Source of the DNA: Pseudoalteromonas sp. T1lg75
Lineage (GTDB): Bacteria > Pseudomonadota > Gammaproteobacteria > Enterobacterales > Alteromonadaceae
Direction of reading: 5' to 3'
NCBI RefSeq assembly: GCF_002964705.1
Contig: NZ_PQCD01000033.1
Span: 429,757 to 493,756, forward strand
Length of the DNA: 64,000 bases
The notes under the pieces are model-generated. The model was given only the letters and a program-made list of their open reading frames with translations. It ran no database searches and was not told the DNA's origin. Position numbers and translations under genes: made by a program. Positions 31,731 to 42,316 of the stretch are shown here, one piece after another. How positions within the stretch are numbered: position 1 is the first letter of the stretch; each line of letters opens with the position of its first letter.

Positions 31731-34355
31731 ATGAGCGACCAATACAGTGCACTGCGTAGCAATGTCAGTTTATTAGGACAAATATTGGGGCAGACCATAG
31801 AGCAGGCCTTGGGTGCACCGGCCCTGGAGAAGGTCGAGGCTATTCGTCAACTGGCTAAAAGCTCTCGCTCCGGTGATGAGCAAGCCCGGGGGCAGCTGCT
31901 TGACGAGCTGCACCGCCTCAGTGACGATGAACTCTTGCTGGTTGTCCGTGCATTTAATCAGTTTTTAAACCTGGCCAACGTGGCCGAGCAATACCATACG
32001 GTTTCACGTCATGCCGATACCGGCTTTTGTCAGCTCGATCCCTTAAAGCAAACGCTCAAACGCCTTAAACAGAGCAATATCAGCAGCGAGCAAATCGCGC
32101 AAACCTTGGCCAAACTCGATATTAACCTGGTATTGACCGCGCATCCGACCGAGGTGACGCGACGCACATTAATCAACAAGCATGTGCAATTGAGTGATTG
32201 CCTCGACCGACTTGAACTCGACAACCTCCTGCCGACGGAGCGCACCCAGTTATTGGCCCGGATGCGCCAACTCATTGCCCAGGCTTGGCATACGGATGAA
32301 ATTCGACACAGTCGTCCAACGCCGCTGGACGAAGCCAAATGGGGCTTTGCGGTGATAGAAAACAGCCTGTGGCAGGCGGTGCCCGAGTATGTGCGCGAGC
32401 TTGATACCCTGCTGCAACAGGAGTTAACCATGGGGCTGGCGTCAAGCGCACGCCCGGTGCGCTTTACCTCCTGGATGGGAGGCGACAGAGACGGTAATCC
32501 TTATGTTACCGCAGAAGTGACCCAAAGCGTGCTCGAGCATGGCCGCTGGATGGCGCTGGACTTGTATATTCGCGATATCAACCAGCTGATCAGTGAGCTT
32601 TCCATGCATCAGGCCAGTGAAGAGCTGCTGGCACTCAGTGGCCAAACCCACGAACCCTATCGCCAGGTTCTCAAAACCCTGCGCAACGACTTGCAATTGA
32701 CCCATAAATACCTGGAAGCAAAAATCACCGGCCAGCCATCCCGGGGTGAAAACCGTATTACCGATATAAAGCAAATCAGCAATGTGCTGCAGCTGTGTCA
32801 CCGCTCGTTGAGCGCGAATAACATGGCGGTCATCGCCGATGGCCTGTTGCAAGACACCCTGGTACGTTGCCGCTGCTTCGGCTTGCAGCTAAGCCAGCTT
32901 GATATTCGCCAAGACAGCGACAAGCATGCCCAGGTGCTGGGTGAGATCAGCCAATACCTGGAGCTGGGGGATTACTGCGCCTGGGATGAACAAACCAAGC
33001 TCGCCTTTTTAGCCAAGGAGCTGGCTAATCCTCGTCCTTTGCTGCCTAGACACTGGCAGCCATCGGAGCAAACTCAAGAGGTGCTCGATACCTTTAGGGT
33101 GATAGCGGACAATCACGCCGATAATTTTGGCATCTATATTATTTCCATGGCTCGCCAGGCCTCAGATGTACTGGCGGTGAAGTTGCTGTTAAAAGAAGCC
33201 GGGTGCGCATTTAATATGCCGGTGGCGCCCTTGTTTGAAACCCTGGATGATCTGAATCGCGCCCCCGAGGTGATGCGGACCCTTTATGACAATGAGGTCT
33301 ATCGCGCCGTGATGGGGGAGCAGCAATACGTGATGATAGGTTACTCCGACTCGGCTAAAGACGCGGGTATGATGGCCGCAGGGTGGGCGCAGTACAGCGC
33401 CATGGAGTCGCTGGTAACCCTAAGTGATGACTACGGCCTTGAGCTGGTGCTCTTCCATGGTCGTGGCGGCACCGTGGGCCGCGGTGGCGCTCCTGCGGCT
33501 CAGGCATTGCGCTCGCAGCCGCCGGGCAGCTTGAAAAACGGCCTGCGAGTGACCGAGCAGGGGGAGATGATCCGCTTTAAATATGGCCTGGCCAGTGTCG
33601 CCAAACAAAGCCTGCACCTGTATGTGGGCGCCGTGCTCGAAGGGAACCTGATGCCACCGCCGCAACCCGAGCCGCAGTGGCGCGAGGCCATGGCGGTGAT
33701 CAGTGATGTTTCCTGTGAGCATTACCGCGACATAGTGCGCGGCAATAAAGATTTTGTGCCTTATTTTAGAAGTGCGACGCCGGAGCAGGAGTTGGGTAAA
33801 CTGCCCTTGGGTTCACGCCCTTCGAAACGTAATCCAGACGGCGGCGTGGAAAGCTTAAGGGCCATTCCCTGGATATTCGCCTGGTCACAAAACCGTTTGA
33901 TGCTGCCCGCCTGGTTGGGAGCGTATCAGGGGCTGGCGGCGGCCATAGAGCAGTTTGGAGAGCAGCATCTGGCGCATATGAGTCAGCAATGGCCTTTCTT
34001 TCGCACCCGCTTAGAAATGCTGGAAATGGTCTTTTGTAAGGCCGACAGCTGGCTCAGTGCTTACTATGATCAGCGGCTGGTCGCGCCCGAACTGCAGCCC
34101 TTAGGTGAGAAACTGCGCGGTGAGCTGGCCAAGGCCACGGCACTTATCAAGGAATTGAGCCCCGAGCACACCTTGCTCGGCCATCAGCCCTGGATCCGCG
34201 AGTCCATTGCCCTGCGCAACCCCTATACCGACCCCTTAAATGTGCTTCAAGTGGAGTTGCTAAAACGGGTGCGAGGCGGTGGCTCGGTGGCCTTGGACAA
34301 TGCCCTGATGATCACCATGGCCGGCATCGCCGCAGGCATGCGTAATACCGGCTAA
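31731..34355 (+). CDS. ppc: phosphoenolpyruvate carboxylase
   Basis: This 874-residue enzyme adds bicarbonate to PEP to form oxaloacetate and refill the TCA cycle. The catalytic signatures are [22 protein letters not shown] and the loop [11 protein letters not shown]; the conserved C-terminus [15 protein letters not shown] is present. The start is ATG at 31731 behind a strong CAGGAGAGAGG, giving the usual [13 protein letters not shown]; the frame is open 39 bp further up. It is monocistronic. A 12-bp hairpin follows the stop. Confidence 0.97.
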   Translation: MSDQYSALRSNVSLLGQILGQTIEQALGAPALEKVEAIRQLAKSSRSGDEQARGQLLDELHRLSDDELLLVVRAFNQFLNLANVAEQYHTVSRHADTGFCQLDPLKQTLKRLKQSNISSEQIAQTLAKLDINLVLTAHPTEVTRRTLINKHVQLSDCLDRLELDNLLPTERTQLLARMRQLIAQAWHTDEIRHSRPTPLDEAKWGFAVIENSLWQAVPEYVRELDTLLQQELTMGLASSARPVRFTSWMGGDRDGNPYVTAEVTQSVLEHGRWMALDLYIRDINQLISELSMHQASEELLALSGQTHEPYRQVLKTLRNDLQLTHKYLEAKITGQPSRGENRITDIKQISNVLQLCHRSLSANNMAVIADGLLQDTLVRCRCFGLQLSQLDIRQDSDKHAQVLGEISQYLELGDYCAWDEQTKLAFLAKELANPRPLLPRHWQPSEQTQEVLDTFRVIADNHADNFGIYIISMARQASDVLAVKLLLKEAGCAFNMPVAPLFETLDDLNRAPEVMRTLYDNEVYRAVMGEQQYVMIGYSDSAKDAGMMAAGWAQYSAMESLVTLSDDYGLELVLFHGRGGTVGRGGAPAAQALRSQPPGSLKNGLRVTEQGEMIRFKYGLASVAKQSLHLYVGAVLEGNLMPPPQPEPQWREAMAVISDVSCEHYRDIVRGNKDFVPYFRSATPEQELGKLPLGSRPSKRNPDGGVESLRAIPWIFAWSQNRLMLPAWLGAYQGLAAAIEQFGEQHLAHMSQQWPFFRTRLEMLEMVFCKADSWLSAYYDQRLVAPELQPLGEKLRGELAKATALIKELSPEHTLLGHQPWIRESIALRNPYTDPLNVLQVELLKRVRGGGSVALDNALMITMAGIAAGMRNTG

Positions 34356-34369
34356 GTTGGTGTAAAGTA

Positions 34370-34402
34370 GCGCTAATGCGGGCCAGGTTGCCGCGTTAGC
34401 GC
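34370..34402. other. 12-bp hairpin downstream of ppc
   Basis: GCGCTAATGCGG (34370-34381) and CCGCGTTAGCGC (34391-34402) pair with one G-U and a 9-nt loop, 15 bp past the ppc stop. There is no U-tract. It could cause pausing or Rho-assisted termination. Confidence 0.5.
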
Positions 34403-34447
34403 CGCTAGGTTACTATCGGCATAAACTCCTAAACGAAAGGACAGCCT

Positions 34448-35323
34448 GTGTGTCCAACCCTCATGCTTGAAAGTATCAAGCAGCAACGCGGCATTATCAG
34501 TGTGCAGCAATTTCAAAATCTCGCCCAGTTACTGGGCAAGAACCCTAAAGACACCGCACAATGGTTGCTGGCGCACATTCAGTCTTGGGCGGTTGCACCG
34601 ATTTCCCAGTTTCAGGTGGCGGCTTTGGTGCATGCTCGTAACCACCAGGGTGAAGATTTCTATACCGCCGGGGTGAATGTGGAGCTGCCTCATTGCGGAC
34701 TCGAGAGCGCCGTGCATGCGGAGCAAACCGCGCTGCACAATGCCTGGCTCCATGGCGCCACCGAGATACGGCACCTGTATGTCAGCGCGACGCCCTGCGG
34801 TTATTGTCGTCAGTTTATAAATGAGTTTTGTGCCGACACCGGGGTGGAAATTAGCATAGGTGAGGTCGACTCGACGCTGGGCGAGTTATTGCCCTTGGCA
34901 TTTGGCCCCAGTGATTTGGCCGTGAGTGAGCGTATTTTGGATGTCGAAGAGTCCTGCCAACTAAGCAAGGGTTCCTATGGTGCCGGCGAGCCACTGCATC
35001 GGCATCTGCTGCACAGCTATGCCCCTTACAGTGGTGGTTTAGCAGCGCTGATGCTGAGTGTGGGAGAAGAACGTTTTTATGGTCGTTATATTGAAAATGC
35101 GGCCTTTAACCCCAGCTTTCATCCCTTGCTGGCGGCACTAAGTCAGGTTGCTCTAGCGCACCAGGGGATTGATTTTAAAGCGATTGATACGGTGACCCTG
35201 TGTGAGGTTGAAAGCCTCAAATCGCACCGGGACAGCACAGAAGCCATGGTGCGGCGCTTAGCGCCGCAGGCCAAATTCCAATATCACTGTGTGAGCAATA
35301 AAGCGGCCGCAGCCAATACCTGA
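34448..35323 (+). CDS. cdd: cytidine deaminase
   Basis: This 291-residue long-form cytidine deaminase converts cytidine and deoxycytidine to uridine forms. The zinc site is HAEQTAL plus PCGYCRQF. The length and two-domain design match E. coli Cdd. The start is GTG at 34448, placed by the AAAGGA seven bases upstream; the first ATG (34463) is 22 bases from it. It is convergent with udp, with the last 40 bp shared. Uridine formed here is the substrate of Udp. Confidence 0.93.
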   Translation: MCPTLMLESIKQQRGIISVQQFQNLAQLLGKNPKDTAQWLLAHIQSWAVAPISQFQVAALVHARNHQGEDFYTAGVNVELPHCGLESAVHAEQTALHNAWLHGATEIRHLYVSATPCGYCRQFINEFCADTGVEISIGEVDSTLGELLPLAFGPSDLAVSERILDVEESCQLSKGSYGAGEPLHRHLLHSYAPYSGGLAALMLSVGEERFYGRYIENAAFNPSFHPLLAALSQVALAHQGIDFKAIDTVTLCEVESLKSHRDSTEAMVRRLAPQAKFQYHCVSNKAAAANT

Positions 35324-36042
35324 GTGATGGCGCGTTGTTCTATGGTGGCGATATCCACCGCTGGGATCTCCTGATCGCAACGATTAACCAGCACCCCGGC
35401 GATGCATCCGGCGCGTAACCCTAACGCGCTGCACATGGTCAACAGGGTGGCCGATTCCATTTCATAGTTCATCACCTTGAGCGCTTGCCACTGAGCCATG
35501 CTGCCTTGTAGATGCTTCGGCACATAGCCGCTGTGAGTATCGTAGCGCTCCTGACCCGGATAGAAGGTGTCGCTGGAGGCGGTAATGCCAATATGGTGTG
35601 CTTCATTGCTTTGCTCACAGGCGGCGACCAGCGCAGCAGTGGCTTTAAAGTCAGCCACGGCCGGGTAGCTGGCGGGAGCAAAATGATGCGAGGCGCCGTC
35701 GAGGCGTACAGATGCATGGGTAATAAGCAGCTCGCCCACCTTTATATGGGGCTGAATGGCTCCTGTGGTGCCGACGCGTAAGAAGGTGTCGACCCCCAGC
35801 TGCGCCAGCTCTTCGACGGCGATGGAAGTCGAAGGACCTCCTATGCCGGTGGAACACACCACCACGCTTTGACCCTTTAATTCGCCAAGATAGACATGAA
35901 ACTCACGGTGTTGCGCCAGACATTGATGGTTATCCAGCTGCTGTGCGATCACCGCCGCGCGCTCCGGGGCGCCGGGTATAATCGCCAGGGTGGCGCCGTT
36001 TAATTGGGCCTTTGAAATGCCAAGGTGAAACATTGTCTTCAT
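35284..36042 (-). CDS. udp: uridine phosphorylase
   Basis: This 252-residue nucleoside phosphorylase cleaves uridine to uracil and ribose-1-phosphate. The sequence closely follows E. coli Udp: [67 protein letters not shown] and [15 protein letters not shown] at 36042 has AGAGAG upstream; the frame runs 45 bp further but is not conserved. Its 3' end overlaps convergent cdd by 40 bp. Confidence 0.95.
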   Translation of the reverse strand: MKTMFHLGISKAQLNGATLAIIPGAPERAAVIAQQLDNHQCLAQHREFHVYLGELKGQSVVVCSTGIGGPSTSIAVEELAQLGVDTFLRVGTTGAIQPHIKVGELLITHASVRLDGASHHFAPASYPAVADFKATAALVAACEQSNEAHHIGITASSDTFYPGQERYDTHSGYVPKHLQGSMAQWQALKVMNYEMESATLLTMCSALGLRAGCIAGVLVNRCDQEIPAVDIATIEQRAITQVLAAAALLLTQ

Positions 36043-36206
36043 AGTAACTCTCTGATCCCTATGCGTGTTAAGCGAGCAAGTGCTCATATGCTGGCGTGCT
36101 CGGCTGTTTTTAATAAGGACATATGTCCTAAATTAGCCGCGTCCTGGCTTGCCAGTGCGTTAAATCTCAACTAGATGTTAAATAGTATCATCAGAGGAGT
36201 TAGCGT

Positions 36207-36986
36207 ATGGCCGTATCGTCAAATGTCACCAATCATGGCGAGTTTGCTCGTTGTTTTGAATGTAATCGAATTAGTGCCCTGGCGCCACTGCATTGGCTAG
36301 CCTTGGCCTTTAAAGACATGGCGCGAGCGCCGATTTTAAGCCTGCTCTATGGCTTGGTGTTCACCCTTATCCCCGCCACCATTTTATTCTTTGTGTATTC
36401 CAGTCAAACCCATTTGGTTATCCTACCGGCAACGGTGGCCTTTGCCCTGGTGGGACCGGCCTTTGCCGCCGGCCTATATGATGTCGCCTGGGAATTGGAA
36501 AAAGGCCACACGCCCACGTTATTGCATAGCCTTAAGTCCATGTTCCGCAATCCCGCCGGGGAGTGGGGCTTTGCGGTGCTGCTCATGGTAATCATGATTG
36601 TCTGGATGCGCTTGGCAGCCTTGGTTCATGCCCTGTATCCCAATACCGTTAACCCCAGCTTCGAGGAGCTGAGCGCCTTTTTAACCCTGGGCAGTATTAT
36701 CGGCGGGGTCTTGCTGGTGACCGTGTTCGCCATTTCCGCTTTTACCCCGCAAATCATGATGGAGCGCAGGGTGGATCTGATGACCGCAGTGGTGAGCTCT
36801 ATGCATGCGGTACGCAATAATATCGCCGCCATGGTGGTGTGGTGTATCTGCATTCTGTGTTTAATCTTGCTTGGCTTTCTAACCGGCGCCGCCGGCTTTA
36901 TCGTGATCATGCCGCTGCTCAGTTATGCTAGTTGGCACGGCTATATTGCCACCATTAAAACCAAGCGTCCGCGCCGCTACGAATAG
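36207..36986 (+). CDS. DUF2189 membrane protein
   Basis: This 259-residue protein has six hydrophobic segments after a polar N-terminus. The HWLALAFKDMARAPILSLLYGL segment and the FTPQIMMERRVDLMTAVVSS region are typical of DUF2189. GAGGAG precedes the ATG. Function unknown. Confidence 0.78.
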   Translation: MAVSSNVTNHGEFARCFECNRISALAPLHWLALAFKDMARAPILSLLYGLVFTLIPATILFFVYSSQTHLVILPATVAFALVGPAFAAGLYDVAWELEKGHTPTLLHSLKSMFRNPAGEWGFAVLLMVIMIVWMRLAALVHALYPNTVNPSFEELSAFLTLGSIIGGVLLVTVFAISAFTPQIMMERRVDLMTAVVSSMHAVRNNIAAMVVWCICILCLILLGFLTGAAGFIVIMPLLSYASWHGYIATIKTKRPRRYE

Positions 36987-37266
36987 GCCCATCGGCTGGC
37001 TTATGCAGCATTTATGCATAGCCAGTCACTCTCCCCAGTTGGCCCCGGGTAGGCGGGTTTGACTTCTGTGCTCTGCTTGTATATTGATCCTGTATTGGTG
37101 CCGATTTATCACCGTGATTGCTTTTAAAAACAAATGAAAATCAAAGGGTTAAGTATTTCACCCTGTTCTTCTAAGCGCACTTGAGGATTTCCCTTGCGTG
37201 CTCCGGAGTCATTTTCATCAGCGCCGGCAATAAATCGAAAAACTGCATAAATATTGAGGAGATAGC

Positions 37267-38376
37267 ATGACCGCTAAGTGGCAAGACTTTCGAACTAAGG
37301 TAGCACAGTGCTTGTGTCCACCGGGTAATGGTGTATTTACGGTAAACACGGCGCAGGAAAGAAAAGCGGCGTTGCAACAGAAGCTTTACGGCCAAACCGA
37401 TAATGTCGAAGCCCTTTGGCAAGCGTCTCTCGATGGTTTGCAAACAACCGAGCATAAGGCGGTGATGCTGGGCATTAGCTCAGACTGTGGTGGCGGCATT
37501 TTGCGTGGCGCCAACTGGGGCCCGTTATTTTTACGTAACACCCTGATTGAGCAGCAGCCTCAAGCGCAAGCCTTTGACTTAGGCGACGTGCGCGTTATTC
37601 CGCACCTGTTGCATGATAAGTATTTAAACGAAGGTACCATTAGCAACTGTCAAAAGGCGCTCTACGCCGATACCGAAAGTGAGTACCATGTCAGCCCATT
37701 GTCCATTACCGAGGACGTGTGCACCGACTTTTACGCCAATTTCCCCGAAAAGGGCATTTTTGGAATTGGCGGTGACCACTCGATCAGCTACCCGTTAACC
37801 AAGGCTTACCTAAAGGCCAAGCGCGAGCAGGGTAAGAAGGTCGCCATCATTCACTTTGATGCGCATACCGACCTGCTGGTGGAGCGTCTGGGTATCGATT
37901 TGTGCTTTGGCTCTTGGTGTACCCATATTCTTGAATATCTGCCAAGCCCATCTCATCTAATCCAATTCGGGATCCGCTCTAGCGGCAAACCTAAGGCGCA
38001 TTGGGAAGGTACCTTCGGGGTTAAGCAGCATTGGGCGCAGGAAATCAATGAGCGTGGTACCGATGCCGTGGTGGCCGAAGTGCTGGCCCAGTTACGTGCC
38101 GATGGTGTCGATGAACTGTATGTAAGCTTTGATATCGATGCCCTGGACTCCGAATTTGCTTCGGCTACCGGTACACCGGAAAAAGATGGCCTTAATCCGC
38201 AACAGGCGCTGGATATACTTGCTGCACTTGCGGCCGAGTTCCCCATTACCGGTGCCGATATGATGGAAATTGCTCCTTTCACCGACAGCTCGCTAGAGGG
38301 TAAGTCGAGCTCGGAAACAACGCTGCGTGAAGGCGCGAAAATCTCCGCCTTCTTGCTTGAGCAAATGAATAAATAA
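37267..38376 (+). CDS. arginase/agmatinase/formimidoylglutamase family ureohydrolase
   Basis: This 369-residue manganese ureohydrolase has the full metal site: GGDHSISYP, HFDAHTDLL and SFDIDALDSEFASATGTPE. It hydrolyses arginine, agmatine or a related guanidino compound; the N-terminal extension of about 60 residues leaves the exact substrate open. GAGGAG sits just before the ATG. A terminator lies between it and the next gene, which is a cyanophycinase-like protein whose product would release arginine. Confidence 0.85.
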   Translation: MTAKWQDFRTKVAQCLCPPGNGVFTVNTAQERKAALQQKLYGQTDNVEALWQASLDGLQTTEHKAVMLGISSDCGGGILRGANWGPLFLRNTLIEQQPQAQAFDLGDVRVIPHLLHDKYLNEGTISNCQKALYADTESEYHVSPLSITEDVCTDFYANFPEKGIFGIGGDHSISYPLTKAYLKAKREQGKKVAIIHFDAHTDLLVERLGIDLCFGSWCTHILEYLPSPSHLIQFGIRSSGKPKAHWEGTFGVKQHWAQEINERGTDAVVAEVLAQLRADGVDELYVSFDIDALDSEFASATGTPEKDGLNPQQALDILAALAAEFPITGADMMEIAPFTDSSLEGKSSSETTLREGAKISAFLLEQMNK

Positions 38377-38403
38377 GTCTGATTTTCCTGAGAAATTAGC
38401 ATT

Positions 38404-38430
38404 AAAAAGAGCGCATTAGCGCTCTTTTTT
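38404..38430 (+). terminator. rho-independent terminator of the ureohydrolase gene
   Basis: AGAGCGC (38408-38414)-ATTA-GCGCTCT (38419-38425) is followed by TTTTT. The stem is perfect and the A-run upstream also suits the reverse direction. Confidence 0.92.
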
Positions 38431-38495
38431 GTGGTCGCTTTGTGGCAATATAGGCCAATATAAACAAGTGCAGCACAATTTTTACGAGTGTTTCT

Positions 38496-40157
38496 ATGAG
38501 CTATTCCGTCTTTCGTTTTTGCAGTCTGACTCCCCACGCCTTGTTACTGAGCGCCAGTGCCTTGCTGATGCCCCTGATGTCTGGCCAGGCTTGGGCGCAA
38601 ACCCAGGTTTTTATCGGTGGCGGCGAAAAGGTGTGCTCATCTATGGCGCCGGAACATTGTCAGCAGCCCTTACAAGGGGGTAAAGCTCATCCCCTGTACA
38701 GAGTCGACGCAAGCGCCTTGGCTCGTTTGGACAGGCAATGGCCATCGCAATATCAAGCGCACAAGCACAACGTGATGAAGGCGCTAAAGGCCATGGCGAG
38801 CGACCAGGCACTGACTCAGGAGCAATTACTGACGCTGTGGTATGAGCAAGCCCCTCAAGCTCAGCTATTAGATAGCGCTCTCTCTTATTATGTGCTCGAC
38901 ACCCTGGAGTTGGCCGAGCCCTCGCTCAAAGTCCATATCGACACCGACCTGAATAAGGATGAAGCCACATCCGAGCTGCTTGCCTTTATGAAAAGTGCCA
39001 TGGAGGTTGCGGCGGGGCAAGAGGCGCAGCCACCTCGGGTGCTGATACTGACCAGTGCCAGTCGCGACCCTTATGCGGCGGCCCATTATTATCAGCAGTT
39101 ACTCGCTGGCGATGGCATCGACAGCCAGTGGCTACCTCTCACGCCAGCGCTGGCCAAGGCGCTTAGCCAGGGGCAGTGCGACAAGCTTACCCAGTTACGC
39201 CGCCAAGCACTGACATTCGATAGGGCCCGGGTTTATCCTGAGCGTGTAGCCCAGGAGCAGGCGATGTGTGCCCAAGGCAGCGAGGCTCTGATAAAACACA
39301 TAGAGGCCGCAAGTGCGGTGTATTTTAATGACGGCGATACGGCCCTTGCCAGAGCGGTGCTAGTTGATGAGCAGGGCGAAGCCTATCCCTGGACCCAGGC
39401 ATTACGTAGTCGCCCGGTAATCTTAGCCAGTGGCGCCGGCAGTGCGCTGCAAAGTGGTGGACGCAATAGCAAAGGCCAGGTGATGATGATCACCGGTGGC
39501 GATGCGTTTGCTGGGCTTGCAGAAGAGGTGGAGGTTAGGACACAAGCAGGGTCGTTGCCCTCTGGCTTTGCGGCGATTAGTTACCAACCCAAAGGCGGCC
39601 TTGGGAGTTTTAATAATGGGGTGCTGGATACGCAATTTAGCGAGCAAAACCGCAGCGTACGCCTGCATAGCCTTTTGTATGCGACGGGGCAGCAGGTTGG
39701 CTATGGCATAGATGCAAACACCGCCCTGGTGGTGATCAAGTCCGAGCAGGGCAGTGTGGCAACCGTGCTTGGTGAGGCCGGGGTCGTTAAGATACAGCCC
39801 ATGGATAAACACAGCTTTCGCTACAGCTATTATCCAAGCGGCGTGCGCATGACCTTGGATGAGCAGCAATGGCGATTAGCCGCTGAGACTCAGGCCATCG
39901 AGGTCAAGGGCCCCAGTGCACAAGCGCTGCCACAGATGCGCTTTGGCGATATTCTCTATGATGGCAAGTTGCGCAGCCTGGCTCAGGCCATGTGCTTATC
40001 CAATAGCAATATGGCCTTGGCTACGCAATACACCCGCGGACACTATTGGGACTTTAGCCTGCGTGGTGATGAACACACGCGTTTGCTTAACACCGCGATT
40101 CGTGACAAGGCCTGTGCCATTGAAGGCCTGATCATCGAATTTGCCCCGCGTAACTAG
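38496..40157 (+). CDS. secreted cyanophycinase-like protein (peptidase S51 relative)
   Basis: This 553-residue protein has a signal peptide (cleavage after AWA, about residue 34). It shows cyanophycinase hallmarks: GGGEKVCS near the start, LTSASRDPYAAAHYYQQLL, FNDGDTALARAVL, the segment ASGAGSALQSGG (S316 as likely nucleophile), DTQFSEQNRSVRLHSLLY and GYGIDANTALVV. Cyanophycinase cuts the Asp-Arg polymer cyanophycin to beta-Asp-Arg dipeptides. The chain is much longer than cyanobacterial CphB (about 270 residues) and the nucleophile context GxSAL departs from the usual GTSAG, so activity may differ. It follows the ureohydrolase gene. Confidence 0.7.
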   Translation: MSYSVFRFCSLTPHALLLSASALLMPLMSGQAWAQTQVFIGGGEKVCSSMAPEHCQQPLQGGKAHPLYRVDASALARLDRQWPSQYQAHKHNVMKALKAMASDQALTQEQLLTLWYEQAPQAQLLDSALSYYVLDTLELAEPSLKVHIDTDLNKDEATSELLAFMKSAMEVAAGQEAQPPRVLILTSASRDPYAAAHYYQQLLAGDGIDSQWLPLTPALAKALSQGQCDKLTQLRRQALTFDRARVYPERVAQEQAMCAQGSEALIKHIEAASAVYFNDGDTALARAVLVDEQGEAYPWTQALRSRPVILASGAGSALQSGGRNSKGQVMMITGGDAFAGLAEEVEVRTQAGSLPSGFAAISYQPKGGLGSFNNGVLDTQFSEQNRSVRLHSLLYATGQQVGYGIDANTALVVIKSEQGSVATVLGEAGVVKIQPMDKHSFRYSYYPSGVRMTLDEQQWRLAAETQAIEVKGPSAQALPQMRFGDILYDGKLRSLAQAMCLSNSNMALATQYTRGHYWDFSLRGDEHTRLLNTAIRDKACAIEGLIIEFAPRN

Positions 40158-40301
40158 CCATAGGTTTTGTTTAATAAACAACCAATAAAGGGCGGCGGAA
40201 TAAGGGAATTAGGTGATTTATCCGCTATTTGTCTACACCGGGCTTGCGTCTAGTTGGTAGCGTGATACTTTTACAATATAAACACTTACCAGGAGTGGTT
40301 G

Positions 40302-41924
40302 ATGTTTGCCGCAATTGCATACTTGGTGTTGGCCGTGATCTTATGCGTTACGGCTTGGATGATAAAGCTTCCGTATATCGCAGTCTTCTTCTATTGGAGC
40401 GCGTTATCCCTATTTTTGGTGTCCTTGGCCTACATAGCCAACGCCGGGCGAATTTTTCGCAAGCGACAAAACGGCACCATTCCCTGGTATATCCGCTGGG
40501 CGTTTATTCCCTTTCTGTTGGGAGCGCAACTCTATAATGCCTGGCAGCGGCGCAATGATAAGGTGCCGCCTATCCAAGAAGTTGAGCCCGGCTTATTCCT
40601 CGCTTGTCGACTCTTCCCACCCGATGTCGATTCCCTAAAACACGAAAACGTCACCGCTATTTTAGATGCCACCTGTGAGTTTGACGGCCTGGATTGGACC
40701 GTCATGGGTGAGCAGATCAGTTATTTAAATATTCCGGTATTGGATCATGCGGCGCCTAACAGGGCGCAGTTGCGCCAGGCCATTAACTGGATCCACCATC
40801 ACCGTAAGCGCAAACGTAATGTGGTGGTGCATTGTGCCCTGGGGCGCGGTCGCTCCGTGTTGGTGATGGCCGCCTATTTGCTGGCGAAGGAGCCGGATGC
40901 GGATGTTGATGAGGTGCTCGAGCGCATTCAGGAAACCCGTGAAACAGCCAATTTAAACCGCTTTCAGCGTAAGGCGTTGAAGAAAATGCACAAGCGCGGC
41001 GAGCTGGTGGTGCGCAACCGCGTGTGCCTTATTGCCAATCCGGTATCCGGACGCAAGCTCTGGGCCGATAAAAAGCATGACATTATGACCAGCCTCAACA
41101 GCTACTTTGACATGTCGATAAAAACCACCTCACCAACGCAAAATGGCACGGACCTGGCGCGTGAGGCTATGGATGAGCACCCGGATATGATCATCGCCTG
41201 TGGTGGTGATGGCACCGTTGCCGAGGTGGCTTCGGTTACGGTCAACACCGATGTGGCGCTAGGAGTAATTCCTCTAGGCACCGCCAATGCCCTAGCCCAT
41301 GTGCTAATGGGCATTGAAAGCAAGGCCTTTGGCGTGCAAAAGGCGCTGGATGTACTGATCAGTGGCGATGTGAAGGCCATGGACACGGCGACCTGTAATG
41401 ATGAGCTGGTGCTGCTGTTGGTGGGTATAGGGTTTGAACACAAGATGATTGAGTCGGCGGATCGTGAGGCGAAAAACAGCAGTGGCCAGTTTGCGTATTT
41501 GCATGGCTTTTGGCAGGCGCTTAGTGAGCATAAGGCCAAGGATTATACCCTCACGCTAGACGAGATGGAGCCCCAGGATGTCCACACTAACAGCATGATC
41601 ATTGCCAATGCAGCGCCGGTCTTTACCTTGCTGGCGCAGGGCCAAGGCCAACCTGAGCACGACGATGGTTTACTGGATGTAAATTGGCTGGAGCCAACCA
41701 AAAACTCCAATGTGAATGTGCTCAGCATCGCCGAGCTGGCATTTAACAGTGTGACTCAAACCCAGCTGGATAAACACGCTCATCATACCCATGCCAGACG
41801 GGTAACGGTCAGTTGTGCCGAGGGCATTGATTATGTCATCGATGGTGAAATGCGTCAGGCAGATGCCTTGGACATCAAGGTACAACCGGCGTCATTAAAG
41901 GTGATGGTGCCGAGTAAGCCTTAG
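40302..41924 (+). CDS. fusion: dual-specificity protein phosphatase + diacylglycerol/lipid kinase
   Basis: This 540-residue protein has two N-terminal transmembrane helices (about residues 5-45). Then comes a tyrosine/dual-specificity phosphatase with the CX5R loop HCALGRGRS (C178). From about residue 240 there is a YegS/DagK-type lipid kinase domain with VCLIANPVSG and the ATP site GGDGTVAEV (301-309), then PLGTANALAHVL. It probably phosphorylates a membrane lipid and dephosphorylates a phosphoprotein or phospholipid at the inner membrane. AGGAG lies ten bases before the ATG at 40302; a TTG codon precedes it. The fusion is intact. Confidence 0.88.
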   Translation: MFAAIAYLVLAVILCVTAWMIKLPYIAVFFYWSALSLFLVSLAYIANAGRIFRKRQNGTIPWYIRWAFIPFLLGAQLYNAWQRRNDKVPPIQEVEPGLFLACRLFPPDVDSLKHENVTAILDATCEFDGLDWTVMGEQISYLNIPVLDHAAPNRAQLRQAINWIHHHRKRKRNVVVHCALGRGRSVLVMAAYLLAKEPDADVDEVLERIQETRETANLNRFQRKALKKMHKRGELVVRNRVCLIANPVSGRKLWADKKHDIMTSLNSYFDMSIKTTSPTQNGTDLAREAMDEHPDMIIACGGDGTVAEVASVTVNTDVALGVIPLGTANALAHVLMGIESKAFGVQKALDVLISGDVKAMDTATCNDELVLLLVGIGFEHKMIESADREAKNSSGQFAYLHGFWQALSEHKAKDYTLTLDEMEPQDVHTNSMIIANAAPVFTLLAQGQGQPEHDDGLLDVNWLEPTKNSNVNVLSIAELAFNSVTQTQLDKHAHHTHARRVTVSCAEGIDYVIDGEMRQADALDIKVQPASLKVMVPSKP

Positions 41925-41960
41925 TTAAAGATGAAGGGTGAGTTTTTGGGCCCGATGCTA

Positions 41961-42308
41961 TTAGTTAACGCGGATTTTATTCTGTAATCGCGGGTAGATG
42001 GGCTCGCCCTTAGCATCGACACTTCGCCACATGAGTGATCCGTTTTCTTCTTGAGGGTGTTTGCGGGCACAGATCTTCAACACCTCTTCCATAATAAGCA
42101 GCGCTCCTTCGCTGTAGCGCTGCCCCTGATACCAACATGCTGGCACCGTCGGTGCATCGACCAAAACATGGGCGCGAGTCCCACCTTTGTTATGCACCTC
42201 ATTGCCCTGTGCCTGCCACGCCCCGGCATTCGCCTCGGCATTTGCCACGGCATTTGCCGAGGCGGACAAGCACAGTGTGAGTATCACTTTTGTTATCAAA
42301 AGCCGCAT
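41961..42308 (-). CDS. DUF1496 secreted protein
   Basis: This 115-residue protein has a signal peptide whose end region is Ala-rich and repetitive (ANAVANAEANAGA). The mature part has the DUF1496 pattern ACWYQGQRYSEGALLIMEEV with a following cysteine. It lies 8 bp after maiA on the same strand and probably shares the hmgA-maiA transcript. No role in homogentisate breakdown is known. Confidence 0.7.
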   Translation of the reverse strand: MRLLITKVILTLCLSASANAVANAEANAGAWQAQGNEVHNKGGTRAHVLVDAPTVPACWYQGQRYSEGALLIMEEVLKICARKHPQEENGSLMWRSVDAKGEPIYPRLQNKIRVN

Positions 42309-42316
42309 TGTGGCCC

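Noticed and set aside
37953-38537. 194-codon minus-strand frame opposite the ureohydrolase
   Set aside because: Lies across the active-site region of the ureohydrolase and its terminator; no family pattern.
42230-42290. Repeated GCATTTGCC units as a functional repeat
   Set aside because: They encode the Ala-rich signal peptide end of the DUF1496 protein and are explained by codon repetition.
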